Positions 8,281-15,995 of a stretch of DNA of 64,000 nt are shown here, one piece after another. Both the position numbers and the translations under genes were made by a program. Location: contig NZ_JBMPIT010000008.1 of the NCBI RefSeq assembly GCF_049341845.1, positions 138,468 through 202,467 on the forward strand. Direction: 5' to 3'. Numbering within the stretch: the stretch's first letter is position 1; the number at the start of each line of letters is the position of its first letter. Under the pieces are notes generated by a model. That model did not search any database and was not told the DNA's origin. It worked only from the letters and a program-made list of their open reading frames with translations. The stretch is from Curtobacterium guangdongense (GTDB taxonomy: Bacteria > Actinomycetota > Actinomycetes > Actinomycetales > Microbacteriaceae).

Positions 8281-9417
8281 CACCTCCCCACACGCAAGCG
8301 GAACAACCACGACGACGAGCCGACGCCGGGCCCGACCCCGAACGTGACGTTCGAGGCGTCCCGGTCAGGCACCGGCGTGCGCGTCAACGCCTTCCGCATC
8401 GGGTTCATGGGCGGCATCGGCGTCCTCGTCGCGCTGCTCGCCGGTGCCCTCATCGGCCAGCTGTCGACCGTCCTCGTCTACATCGGCGTCGCGCTGTTCA
8501 TCGCCCTCGGCCTCGACCCGCTCGTCACGTTCCTCGAGCGCTACATCCCACGGTGGGCCGCGATCCTGGCGGTCGTCGTCGTGGTGCTCGGAGCGTTCGT
8601 GGGCATCGTGTTCGCCGTCGTGCCGATCATCGTCAACCAGGCGACGAACCTGGTGCACAACTTCCCGGAGATCGTCGAGGACATCTCCAAGCAGGACTGG
8701 GTGCAGAACCTGTCGAAGCAGCTCGCCGGCTCGTTCGACCTGACCCACGCGCTGCAGTCGGTCCAGTCGTTCGCCGAGGACCCGGGCAACCTCCTGAGCC
8801 TCGGAGGCGGGATCCTCGCGGTCGGCAGCGGCATCCTGTCCGGGCTGACAGGCGTGCTCATCGTCCTCATCCTGATGCTCTACTTCCTGGCGTCGATGCG
8901 GAGCATGAAGAGCATGCTGTACCGCTTCGTGCCTGCGTCTCGTCGCCAGAACTTCGTCGACGTCAGCGAAGAGGTGACGTCCTCGGTGGGTCGCTACGTC
9001 GTCGGCCAGATCTCGCAGGCAGCGATCAACGGGATCCTCAGCCTGGTGTTCCTGCTCATCATCGGCGCGCCGCTGCCGGTCCTGCTGGCCACGTTCGCGT
9101 TCATGGGCTCCCTGATCCCGCTCGTCGGGACTCTCGGTGCCGCGATCGTGATCTCGCTGCTCTGCCTCTTCGCCTCGCCGGCGACCGCACTGGCTGCGGC
9201 GATCTACTACCTCGTGTACATGCAGGTGGAGTCGTACGTCATCTCCCCGCGCATCATGTCCCGTGCCGTGCAGGTCCCCGGCGCCCTCGTCGTCATCGCC
9301 GCGGTCGCCGGGGCCACGATCGGCGGGGTGCTCGGCGCGCTCGTCGCCGTGCCGATCGCCGCGTCGGTGATCATCATCGTGCAGAAGGTCATCTACCCGA
9401 GGCAGGAGCAGGCATGA
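8278..9417 (+). CDS. AI-2E family transporter (PF01594-like)
   Basis: A polytopic membrane protein of about 379 residues. It has the family layout: two N-terminal helices, a long central soluble segment (about residues 120-190), then a re-entrant cluster with VGQISQAAINGILSLVFLLIIGAPLPVLLATFAFMGSLIPLVG and the C-terminal ESYVISPRIMSRAVQVPGALVVI signature. Such proteins export small solutes or act as Na+/H+ antiporters; the AI-2 role is known only for TqsA. GTG 8278 gives a plausible hydrophilic N-terminus, HLPTRKRNNHDDEP, but lies inside the tRNA-derived repeat; GTG 8344 is the alternative start. The stop overlaps the next gene's ATG. Confidence 0.8.
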   Translation: MHLPTRKRNNHDDEPTPGPTPNVTFEASRSGTGVRVNAFRIGFMGGIGVLVALLAGALIGQLSTVLVYIGVALFIALGLDPLVTFLERYIPRWAAILAVVVVVLGAFVGIVFAVVPIIVNQATNLVHNFPEIVEDISKQDWVQNLSKQLAGSFDLTHALQSVQSFAEDPGNLLSLGGGILAVGSGILSGLTGVLIVLILMLYFLASMRSMKSMLYRFVPASRRQNFVDVSEEVTSSVGRYVVGQISQAAINGILSLVFLLIIGAPLPVLLATFAFMGSLIPLVGTLGAAIVISLLCLFASPATALAAAIYYLVYMQVESYVISPRIMSRAVQVPGALVVIAAVAGATIGGVLGALVAVPIAASVIIIVQKVIYPRQEQA

Positions 9418-10211
9418 CCGCCTCCGCGCGTGAGCGGTGGGCGGTCGGTCCGCGTGGCCCGCTGGCCCTGGTGAACGCGCAGCGGGTCGACCACCCGCAG
9501 GCCGTCTGGCCCGTGCCCGGCACCTGGGCGCCGTCGGCCGGCGGACTCACCGTGACCGCTGCCGCGGACGACGGCGTGGTCGTCGACGGCGTCCCCGTCG
9601 ACGGAACGGTCCTCGTCGCCGGTGACGAGGCGGTCGTCCCGTCGACGGTCGCCTTCCCGGACGGGTTCGCCGGCACGGTCGCCGGACGCACCCTCCGCGT
9701 CTGGGACCCGTCGTCGGAGGCGATCGCCCGCTTCGCGAGGATCGACCAGTTCCCACGCTCCGACGAGTGGGTCGGTTCCGGCAGGTTCACGCCGGCACGG
9801 GACGTCGCCGGCCTGGAGGCTCGTGGTGACGTCCTCGACGCCGCAGGCGATCCGTTGGTGGTCGCCGGCACCGTGTCGACGACCGTCGGCGGGGTGGCCG
9901 TCACGCTCGTCGCGGTCCGGTCGGCACCGTTCGGGGGAGCGGCACGGCTGCAGCTGATTGTCCAGGACGGCACGAGCGCGCTCCCCGAGGACGACGTCCA
10001 CAGCAGCTACTCGATGGGGCGGTTCCTGTTCCTGTCCGATCCGGGTACCGCCGCGGACGTCGAGCTCGACTGGAACGAACTGGTGCTGCCACCGTGCGCG
10101 TTCTCGTACCAGTACGCCTGCCCGATCCCGCCGCCGGAGAACCGCCTGTCGGTCCCGGTGACGGCGGGGGAGCGGCACCCGGTCGATCGGGACGGCGCCG
10201 TCTTCCACTGA
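9414..10211 (+). CDS. DUF1684 domain-containing protein
   Basis: A 265-residue cytoplasmic protein of the DUF1684 family. The family signature is clear: the FxxDPGTAADVELDWNELVLPPCAFSYQYACPIPPPENRLSVPV region near the C-terminus matches the DFNRAxNPPCAxTxxATCPLPPxENRL pattern of the family. It starts at ATG 9414 inside the stop of the AI-2E gene (ATGA), so the two are translationally coupled. A second member lies at 56283-57086. The biochemical role is unknown; family members are sometimes compared with phosphoenolpyruvate-family folds but no activity should be assumed. Confidence 0.85.
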   Translation: MTASARERWAVGPRGPLALVNAQRVDHPQAVWPVPGTWAPSAGGLTVTAAADDGVVVDGVPVDGTVLVAGDEAVVPSTVAFPDGFAGTVAGRTLRVWDPSSEAIARFARIDQFPRSDEWVGSGRFTPARDVAGLEARGDVLDAAGDPLVVAGTVSTTVGGVAVTLVAVRSAPFGGAARLQLIVQDGTSALPEDDVHSSYSMGRFLFLSDPGTAADVELDWNELVLPPCAFSYQYACPIPPPENRLSVPVTAGERHPVDRDGAVFH

Positions 10212-10377
10212 TCCGCGCTCGGACACGGGCTGATCCGGCGCGCGTCCTTGCCGTTCCCAGCGGAGACGCTGCATAATGGGCGTGTCCGCGAGGACATCAC
10301 AATCGGATATCGATGGCTCTGGTCACCGGATCCTCCGCAGGTCGATGGGGAAGTCGCACCTGATGATCGGAGGAATC

Positions 10378-10878
10378 ATGACCGGGACTGCGTCAGGAGT
10401 GCTCTACGTGCACTCCTCCCCGCGCGCGCTCTGCCCCCATGTCGAATGGGCAGCAGGTCGCGCCATGAGTCGTGCCGTGAACTTCTCGTGGCTGGACCAG
10501 CCTGCGCAGGACGGCTCGCGGCGTACCGAGTACACCTGGACCGGGCAGGTCGGCACCGGCGCCGCGATCGCCTCTGCGCTGCGTGGCTGGGAGCACCTCC
10601 GCTACGAGGTCACCGAAGAGCCCACCGAGGCGTCCGACGGTGGCCGGTGGATGCACACGCCCGACCTCGGCGTCTTCTACGCGCAGACCGACATCACGGG
10701 CAACATGGTGATCCCCGAGGACCGGGTGCGCTACGCGATGGAGGTCGCCGGCAGCAACGCCCTCGAGCTGCACCGTGAACTCCGACTGGCGCTCGGTCAG
10801 GCCTGGGACGACGAACTCGAGCCGTTCCGCCACGCTGCCGAGGGTAACCCGGTCGTCTGGCTCCACCGCGTGGGCTGA
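10378..10878 (+). CDS. DUF3145 domain-containing protein
   Basis: A 166-residue cytoplasmic protein that matches the actinobacterial DUF3145 family almost from its first residue: GVLYVHSSPRALCPHVEWA, then a WTGQVGTGAAIASALRGW block, TPDLGVFYAQTDITGNMVIPEDR and a C-terminal helix. The start ATG 10378 has a strong CGGAGGA 5 nt upstream; in-frame codons further upstream are not supported. The function is unknown. It sits alone and is terminated by the strong hairpin at 10936-10980. Confidence 0.9.
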   Translation: MTGTASGVLYVHSSPRALCPHVEWAAGRAMSRAVNFSWLDQPAQDGSRRTEYTWTGQVGTGAAIASALRGWEHLRYEVTEEPTEASDGGRWMHTPDLGVFYAQTDITGNMVIPEDRVRYAMEVAGSNALELHRELRLALGQAWDDELEPFRHAAEGNPVVWLHRVG

Positions 10879-10935
10879 GGCGCCCGCCCGGCGTCGCTCC
10901 CGGTTCCGCCCTCGTCTTCCGGCTCCTCCTTCACC

Positions 10936-10980
10936 AAAGCGACAGTTCCCCGCCGATCATCGGCGGGGAACTGTCGCTTT
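10936..10980. terminator. Bidirectional terminator between DUF3145 gene and fabF
   Basis: Perfect inverted repeat with 22-bp arms (10936-10957 and 10959-10980) beginning AAAGCGACAGTTCCCCGCC and ending in GGAACTGTCGCTTT. The A-run on one side and T-run on the other make it work for both convergent genes. Confidence 0.9.
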
Positions 10981-11020
10981 TGCGGAGATGACGGGCCGGG
11001 TGAGCGGGCCGAAACCCCGG

Positions 11021-12265
11021 TCAGGCCGTGCGGAACGCGACGACGGCGTTGTGGCCGCCGAAGCCGAACGAGTTGCTGACCGCGAGCAGGTCGCCAGCCG
11101 GCAGCTCGCGCGGAGCGGTCGCGACGTCCATCACGATCTCCGGGTCCTGCTCGGTGAGGTTGATCGTCGGCGGCGCGACCCGGTTGTGCAGCGCGAGGAC
11201 GGTGAACATCGCCTCGATCGCACCGGCGCCACCGAGCAGGTGCCCGGTGGATGCCTTGGTCGCCGAGACGACGACGGAGTCGAGGTGGTCACCGAACACG
11301 CGACGCATGGCGTGGTACTCGGCGATGTCGCCGACCGGGGTCGACGTGGCGTGCGCGTTGACGTGTGCGACGTCGTCGCGCGAGGCACCGGCGTGCTCGA
11401 GCGCCGTGAGGACCGCACGGGCGGCCGCGCTGCCCTCGGGGTCCGGAGCGGTGATGTGGAAGGCGTCGGACGTGATACCGGCACCGGCGACCTCGGCGTA
11501 GATCTTCGCGCCGCGGGCCTCGGCGTGCTCCTTCGTCTCGAGGATCAGCGCAGCCGCGCCGTCCGCGAGCACGAACCCGTCGCGCGTGACGTCGTACGGA
11601 CGCGATGCGGTCTCGGGGGAGTCGTTCCGACGCGAGAGTGCCTGCATCGCGGCGAAGGACGCGAGCGGCATCGGGTGGAGCGCTGCTTCGGCGCCACCGG
11701 CGATGACGATGTCGGCTTCACCCGTGGCCACGTGCCGGTACGCCTCGGCGAGGGACTCGGTGGACGAGGCGCATGCGGAGAGGTACGTCCGGGCACCGCC
11801 ACGGGCGCCGAACTCCATCTCGATGGCCGCTGCCGGACCGTTCGCCATGAGCATCGGCACGGTCATCGGCAGGACGCGGCGCGGGCCCTTCTCGCGCAGG
11901 GTGTCCCAGGCGTCGAGCAGCGTGTTCACGCCGCCGATGCCGGTCGCCCAGTCCACGATGAGGCGTTCGGGGACGACGGTCTCGTTGTCGATGCCGGCAT
12001 CGGCCCAGGCTTCGCGCGCGGCGATGAGCGAGAGCTGCGACGACGGGTCGAACCGCTTCGTCTCGGGGCGGGTGAGCTGGTCGGTGATGAAGCTCCGGGC
12101 CTGGCCCGCGAACCCGACGGGGATGTCGAGCTCGGCGTAGCGCGGGTCTTCGAGCCTGGTGATGCCGGACTTGCCCTCGAGCAGGGCGTCCCAGGTCTCC
12201 GAGGCAGTCGCGGCGAGAGGGGTGATCGCACCGATCCCGGTGACGACGACGGTCTTGTTGGTCAT
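11021..12265 (-). CDS. fabF: Beta-ketoacyl-ACP synthase II
   Basis: A 414-residue condensing enzyme that elongates acyl-ACP with malonyl-ACP in type II fatty acid synthesis. The catalytic triad is visible: Cys165 in SACASS, His305 in NAHATSTPVGD and His342 in STGHLLGGAGAIE. The C-terminal SNSFGFGGHNAVVAF is canonical. ATG 12265 (MTNKTVVVTG) is preferred over an in-frame ATG ten codons upstream because AGAAGAA precedes it and the fold begins there. It is last in the fabD-fabH-acpP-fabF cluster, separated from acpP by a hairpin. Confidence 0.95.
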   Translation of the reverse strand: MTNKTVVVTGIGAITPLAATASETWDALLEGKSGITRLEDPRYAELDIPVGFAGQARSFITDQLTRPETKRFDPSSQLSLIAAREAWADAGIDNETVVPERLIVDWATGIGGVNTLLDAWDTLREKGPRRVLPMTVPMLMANGPAAAIEMEFGARGGARTYLSACASSTESLAEAYRHVATGEADIVIAGGAEAALHPMPLASFAAMQALSRRNDSPETASRPYDVTRDGFVLADGAAALILETKEHAEARGAKIYAEVAGAGITSDAFHITAPDPEGSAAARAVLTALEHAGASRDDVAHVNAHATSTPVGDIAEYHAMRRVFGDHLDSVVVSATKASTGHLLGGAGAIEAMFTVLALHNRVAPPTINLTEQDPEIVMDVATAPRELPAGDLLAVSNSFGFGGHNAVVAFRTA

Positions 12266-12298
12266 GGAACGACTTGTTTCTTCTGAGGTGGACATGAA

Positions 12299-12346
12299 GA
12301 GCGCCGCGGCCCGTGACCGGAAGGGTCGAGCCGGACCACGGCGCTC
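12299..12346 (-). promoter_or_regulatory. Intercistronic hairpin between acpP and fabF
   Basis: Arms GAGCGCCGCGG (12299-12309) and CCACGGCGCTC (12336-12346) pair except for one position. No T-run follows, so it may be a partial terminator or an mRNA-stabilising structure rather than a full stop. Confidence 0.5.
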
Positions 12347-12358
12347 AGGAAGTTCGCG

Positions 12359-12607
12359 TCAGGCCTGGGCCTTGACGATGAAGTCGACGGCGTCACCGAC
12401 GGTCTTGAGGTTCTTGACCTCTTCGTCGGGGATCTTGACGTCGAACTTCTCTTCGGCGTTCACGACGATGGTCATCATCGAGATCGAGTCGATGTCGAGG
12501 TCGTCCGTGAACGACTTGTCCGCCTGGACGGTGTCGGTTGCGATGCCGGTCTCGTCGTTGATCAGCTCGGCCAGGCCGGCGAGGACGTCTTCGTTGGACA
12601 GGGCCAT
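12359..12607 (-). CDS. acpP: Acyl carrier protein (fatty acid synthesis)
   Basis: An 82-residue acidic carrier protein. Ser41 in DDLDIDSISMM is the phosphopantetheine attachment site (DSI instead of the commoner DSL). It holds growing acyl chains as thioesters between FabD, FabH and FabF, all encoded in this cluster. AAGGAGA lies 8-9 nt before the ATG. It is distinct from the second carrier protein at 24793-25062, which has a diverged attachment motif. Confidence 0.95.
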   Translation of the reverse strand: MALSNEDVLAGLAELINDETGIATDTVQADKSFTDDLDIDSISMMTIVVNAEEKFDVKIPDEEVKNLKTVGDAVDFIVKAQA

Positions 12608-12711
12608 GATGGTGTCTCCTTGAGGGGGGGTGTCGTTTGACCGTGGACCAGCCTAGGGCACGGGGTGGTTCCGTGCCCGCAGCCGGGCGGGCCTGTGGTT
12701 GAGTCGGTGGA

Positions 12712-13743
12712 CTAGGGGAGCACGACCACCTGCGCGCCGAACACGAGTCCGGCGCCGAACCCGATCTGCAGGGCGAGTCCGCCCGACAGCTCCGGGTGCT
12801 CCTCGAGCAGGCGGTGGGTGGCGAGCGGGATGCTCGCGGCCGAGGTGTTGCCGGTGGTCGTGATGTCGCGGGCGATCACGACGGACTCGGGGAGGCCGAG
12901 CTGCTTGGCGAACTCGTCGATGATGCGGATGTTCGCCTGGTGCGGGACGAACGCGGCGAGCTGGTCGGGGCGGACCCCTGCGGTCTCGAGCGCCTCGCGG
13001 GCGACCTTGACCATCTCCCAGACGGCCCAGCGGAACACGGTCTGACCGGCCTGCCGTATCGTCGGCCGCGCGGCCCCCGCTTCCCACTCGTTGAAGGTCG
13101 CGGTCATGCCGATCGCGTCCCACTTGGACCCGTCGGATCCCCAGATGGTCGGGGCGATGCCGGGGAAGTCGCTCGGGCCGACGACCGCCGCGCCGGCGCC
13201 GTCACCGAGCAGGAACGAGATCGATCGATCGGTCGGGTCGACGATGTCGCTGAGCTTCTCGGCGCCGATGACCAGCACGTGGTCGGCGATGCCGGACTTC
13301 ACGAACGAGTCGGCCTGGGCGATGCCGTAGGCGTACCCGGCGCACGCTGCGCTGATGTCGTAGGCCGCAGCCGGGGTGGCACCGATGCGCTCGGCGAGGA
13401 GCGACGCCATCGACGGCGTCGCGACCGTGTGCGTCACGGTGCTGACCAGGACGACGCCGATCTGGTCGGGGGTGAGCCCGGCCTTCGCGATCGCCTCGCG
13501 CGCAGCGGTCTCGGCCAGGTCGACCGCCTCGACACCCTCACCGGCACGCATCCGGGTGATGATCCCGGTGCGCTGGCGGATCCACTCGTCGGAGGAGTCG
13601 ATCGGTCCGACGAGGTCGTCGTTCGGGACGGTGAGCTCACCGCGCGCGGCTCCGAACGCCATGATGCGGCTGAACTCGTGGCCCCGGCGCTGCGCGAGGA
13701 CGGGACGGTCGGTCGACTCGACTGCTGCTGACACGTCGGTCAT
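12712..13743 (-). CDS. fabH: Beta-ketoacyl-ACP synthase III
   Basis: A 343-residue initiating condensing enzyme joining an acyl-CoA primer with malonyl-ACP; in actinobacteria branched primers are common. The triad is Cys134 in SAACAGYAYG, His268 in FVPHQANIRII and Asn299 in TTTGNTSAAS. About 20 residues precede the usual N-terminus, so a start slightly downstream is possible, but ATG 13743 overlaps the fabD stop (ATGA), which supports the longer form. A 104-bp gap separates it from acpP. Confidence 0.95.
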   Translation of the reverse strand: MTDVSAAVESTDRPVLAQRRGHEFSRIMAFGAARGELTVPNDDLVGPIDSSDEWIRQRTGIITRMRAGEGVEAVDLAETAAREAIAKAGLTPDQIGVVLVSTVTHTVATPSMASLLAERIGATPAAAYDISAACAGYAYGIAQADSFVKSGIADHVLVIGAEKLSDIVDPTDRSISFLLGDGAGAAVVGPSDFPGIAPTIWGSDGSKWDAIGMTATFNEWEAGAARPTIRQAGQTVFRWAVWEMVKVAREALETAGVRPDQLAAFVPHQANIRIIDEFAKQLGLPESVVIARDITTTGNTSAASIPLATHRLLEEHPELSGGLALQIGFGAGLVFGAQVVVLP

Positions 13744-14669
13744 GCGGACACCTCCGCGGTGCTGAGGAGCTCGATCGCGGCCGGCAGGTCCTCGGGGGAC
13801 TTGATCGCGACCGTCGGGGTGCCGCGCAGGCCGCGCTTGGCGAGTCCGACGAGCGCACCGGCCGGTGCGAGCTCGATGATGCCGGTGACACCGGCCTGCT
13901 GGAAGGACTCCATCACGGCGTCCCAGTGCACGGGGTTCGCGATCTGCTGGACCATCAGGTCGACGAACTGCCGGCCGTCGTCCACTCGGGAACCGTCGGC
14001 GTTCGTCCAGATCGGAAGCGTGGGGTCCGCGGCGGCGGTGCCGGCGGCGACGGGGGCCACGCGCTCGACGGCGGGGGCCATGTACCGGGTGTGGAACGCG
14101 CCGGCCACGGCGAGGGGGATCACGCGGGCCTTCGCCGGTGGGTTCTCGGCGAGTGCCGCGATCGCTGCGGCGGCGCCGGCGACGACGGTCTGCCCGCCAC
14201 CGTTGTGGTTCGCGGGCACGAGGCTGTGCGCCTCGAGGGCCTGGGCGACCTCATCGGCGTCGCCACCGAGGACGGCTGCCATCGAGGTCGGCTCGAGCGC
14301 GGCGGCGTCGGCCATCGCCCGGCCGCGGGCGGCGACCAGCGAGACGGCGTCGGTCGGCTGCAGGATGCCGGCGACGGCGGCGGCGGTGAACTCGCCGACC
14401 GAGTGTCCGGCGACCCCTCCGACCAGGGCACGACGGCCGCCGGCGAGGAGCGCGTCGGCGGTGATGATGCCCGCGGCCACGATGAGCGGCTGGGCTAGCG
14501 CGGTGTCCTTGATGGTGTCCGCGTCGGACTCGGTGCCGTGCACGGCGAGGTCCACGCCGATCGCTTCGGACCACTGCCCGACGCGTTCACGAACGGTGGC
14601 GTCCTCGAGCCACGGGGCGAGGAAGCCGGGAGTCTGGGAGCCCTGTCCGGGCGCGACGACGACGATCAC
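13740..14669 (-). CDS. fabD: Malonyl-CoA:ACP transacylase
   Basis: A 309-residue enzyme that loads malonate onto AcpP. The nucleophile Ser90 lies in GVAGHSVGEFTAAA, the oxyanion segment is APGQGSQTPGFL at the N-terminus, and the family's AFHTRYMAPA histidine motif is present. GTG 14669 is chosen because the conserved strand VIVVVAPGQG begins there and CAGGA lies 8-9 nt upstream; the frame stays open a little further. First gene of the fab cluster, behind a 91-bp gap to the regulator gene. Confidence 0.93.
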   Translation of the reverse strand: MIVVVAPGQGSQTPGFLAPWLEDATVRERVGQWSEAIGVDLAVHGTESDADTIKDTALAQPLIVAAGIITADALLAGGRRALVGGVAGHSVGEFTAAAVAGILQPTDAVSLVAARGRAMADAAALEPTSMAAVLGGDADEVAQALEAHSLVPANHNGGGQTVVAGAAAAIAALAENPPAKARVIPLAVAGAFHTRYMAPAVERVAPVAAGTAAADPTLPIWTNADGSRVDDGRQFVDLMVQQIANPVHWDAVMESFQQAGVTGIIELAPAGALVGLAKRGLRGTPTVAIKSPEDLPAAIELLSTAEVSA

Positions 14670-14760
14670 CGGACAATCCTGTCTGCCGCGACGCGTGCGC
14701 CTCGTGTGGACTCCCGACACGAATCCGGGTGAGACATTGTGGGACCCCTACGGTCGGCGG
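14670..14760 (-). promoter_or_regulatory. fabD upstream region with candidate regulator site
   Basis: A 91-bp gap between the PucR-type regulator gene and fabD. It contains an imperfect palindrome, GGACTC-N7-GAATCC (14708-14726, one mismatch between arms), a candidate binding site for the adjacent regulator. The site is inferred from symmetry and position only. Confidence 0.3.
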
Positions 14761-15987
14761 TCACCGGCGTCCGATCCGACGCCGACCAGAGGCCGACTCG
14801 GACATCGCGCCGAGGATCAGCGCCGACTGCACGATGAGGGCGTCACGGGCGTGGGTGGCGTCCCACCCGATGATGTCCGCGACGCGACGGAGGCGGTAGC
14901 GGACGGTGTTCGGGTGCACGAAGAGCTCGCGCGCAGTGGCCTCGAGCGAGCGCCCGGTGTCGAGGTAGCACCAGAGCGTCTGGAGCAGTTCGGTGGACTG
15001 GTCCTTCAGCGGGACGTAGATGCGCTGGACGAGGGCGGAGCGGGCGAGGGGATCGCCGGCGAGTGCGCGCTCGGGGAGCAGGTCGTCCGCCAGCGCTGGA
15101 CGGGGAGCGCCGCGCCAGGCACGCGCGACGGCGAACCCGGCGAGGGCCGCCTTCGCCGAGGTCGACGCGTCGACCACGCCGGGGACCTCGTTGCCGAGGA
15201 CCAGGTGCCCTTCGCCGAACATCGGCTCCAGCGCCTGCGCGATGGCCATGAACGAGACGGGCTCTTCGCCCTCGGGGACGTCGTCTCGCGGGGTCGAGCG
15301 ACCGATGACGACCACGAGCCGCGACCCCTGCACGCCGATGAGCACGTCGGCGTCCATGTGGCGTGCGGCACGGCGGACCTGGTCCACCTCGAGCTGCTTC
15401 GGCGCGGTGCCGACGAGCACCGCGACCTCGCCGTGGCCGTGCCATCCGAGCGCCGCGATCCGTGACGGCAGTTCGTCGTCGTACTCGCCCGACAGGATCG
15501 AGTCGACCACGAGCGCCTCGAGCCGCGCGTCCCAGAGCCCGCGGGCCTCCGCCGCACGCGCGTAGACGTCGGCGGCCGCGAACGCGATGTCCCGCGAGTA
15601 CTTCAGGATCGCCTCCTGCAGCATCTCGTCGTCCTTGGCGCGCTCCTCGACCACGGTCACCACGACGCGGATGAGCTGCAGCGTCTGCTGCAGACTCACC
15701 GAGCGGAGGAGTTCCCGCGGCGCGGAGCCGAAGACGTCGGCAGCGGCGATCCACGGCGTCGACGCGCTGCCCTCGAGCCACGAGATGAACGACGTGATGC
15801 CGGCCTGCGCCACCATGCCGACCGCCGAGCGTCGACCAGGGGGCATCTCGCTGTACCAGGGGAGCGTGTCCTCGAGCCGCTTGATCGTGGCGGTCGAGAG
15901 TTCGCCCGACACCTGCCGGAGCCAGGAGAGCGCGCGTTCGCGGTCGTTCTCCCGGCCCACGGCGGGGTCGGTGCGGGGTGTCGTCAC
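14761..15987 (-). CDS. PucR-type transcriptional regulator of fatty acid synthesis (FasR-like)
   Basis: A 408-residue regulator. The C-terminus has the PucR-type helix-turn-helix: LLQTLWCYLDTGRSLEATARELFVHPNTVRYRLRRVADIIGWD. The long N-terminal part is a GGDEF-like/sensor region. In Streptomyces coelicolor a PucR-family protein encoded directly upstream of fabD-fabH-acpP-fabF, FasR, activates that operon; gene order here is the same, so the same role is inferred. GTG 15987 lies 8 bp after the aceE stop and starts a hydrophilic N-terminus, TTPRTDPAVGREN. The frame is open far upstream, but that part overlaps aceE and is not coding. Confidence 0.8.
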   Translation of the reverse strand: MTTPRTDPAVGRENDRERALSWLRQVSGELSTATIKRLEDTLPWYSEMPPGRRSAVGMVAQAGITSFISWLEGSASTPWIAAADVFGSAPRELLRSVSLQQTLQLIRVVVTVVEERAKDDEMLQEAILKYSRDIAFAAADVYARAAEARGLWDARLEALVVDSILSGEYDDELPSRIAALGWHGHGEVAVLVGTAPKQLEVDQVRRAARHMDADVLIGVQGSRLVVVIGRSTPRDDVPEGEEPVSFMAIAQALEPMFGEGHLVLGNEVPGVVDASTSAKAALAGFAVARAWRGAPRPALADDLLPERALAGDPLARSALVQRIYVPLKDQSTELLQTLWCYLDTGRSLEATARELFVHPNTVRYRLRRVADIIGWDATHARDALIVQSALILGAMSESASGRRRIGRR

Positions 15988-15995
15988 CGCCGGTG

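Noticed and set aside
7975..8310. Minus-strand frame over the tRNA and its repeats (contains GGRDSNPRS)
   Set aside because: This is the familiar false protein from tRNA antisense; the repeat units create its apparent internal repeats.
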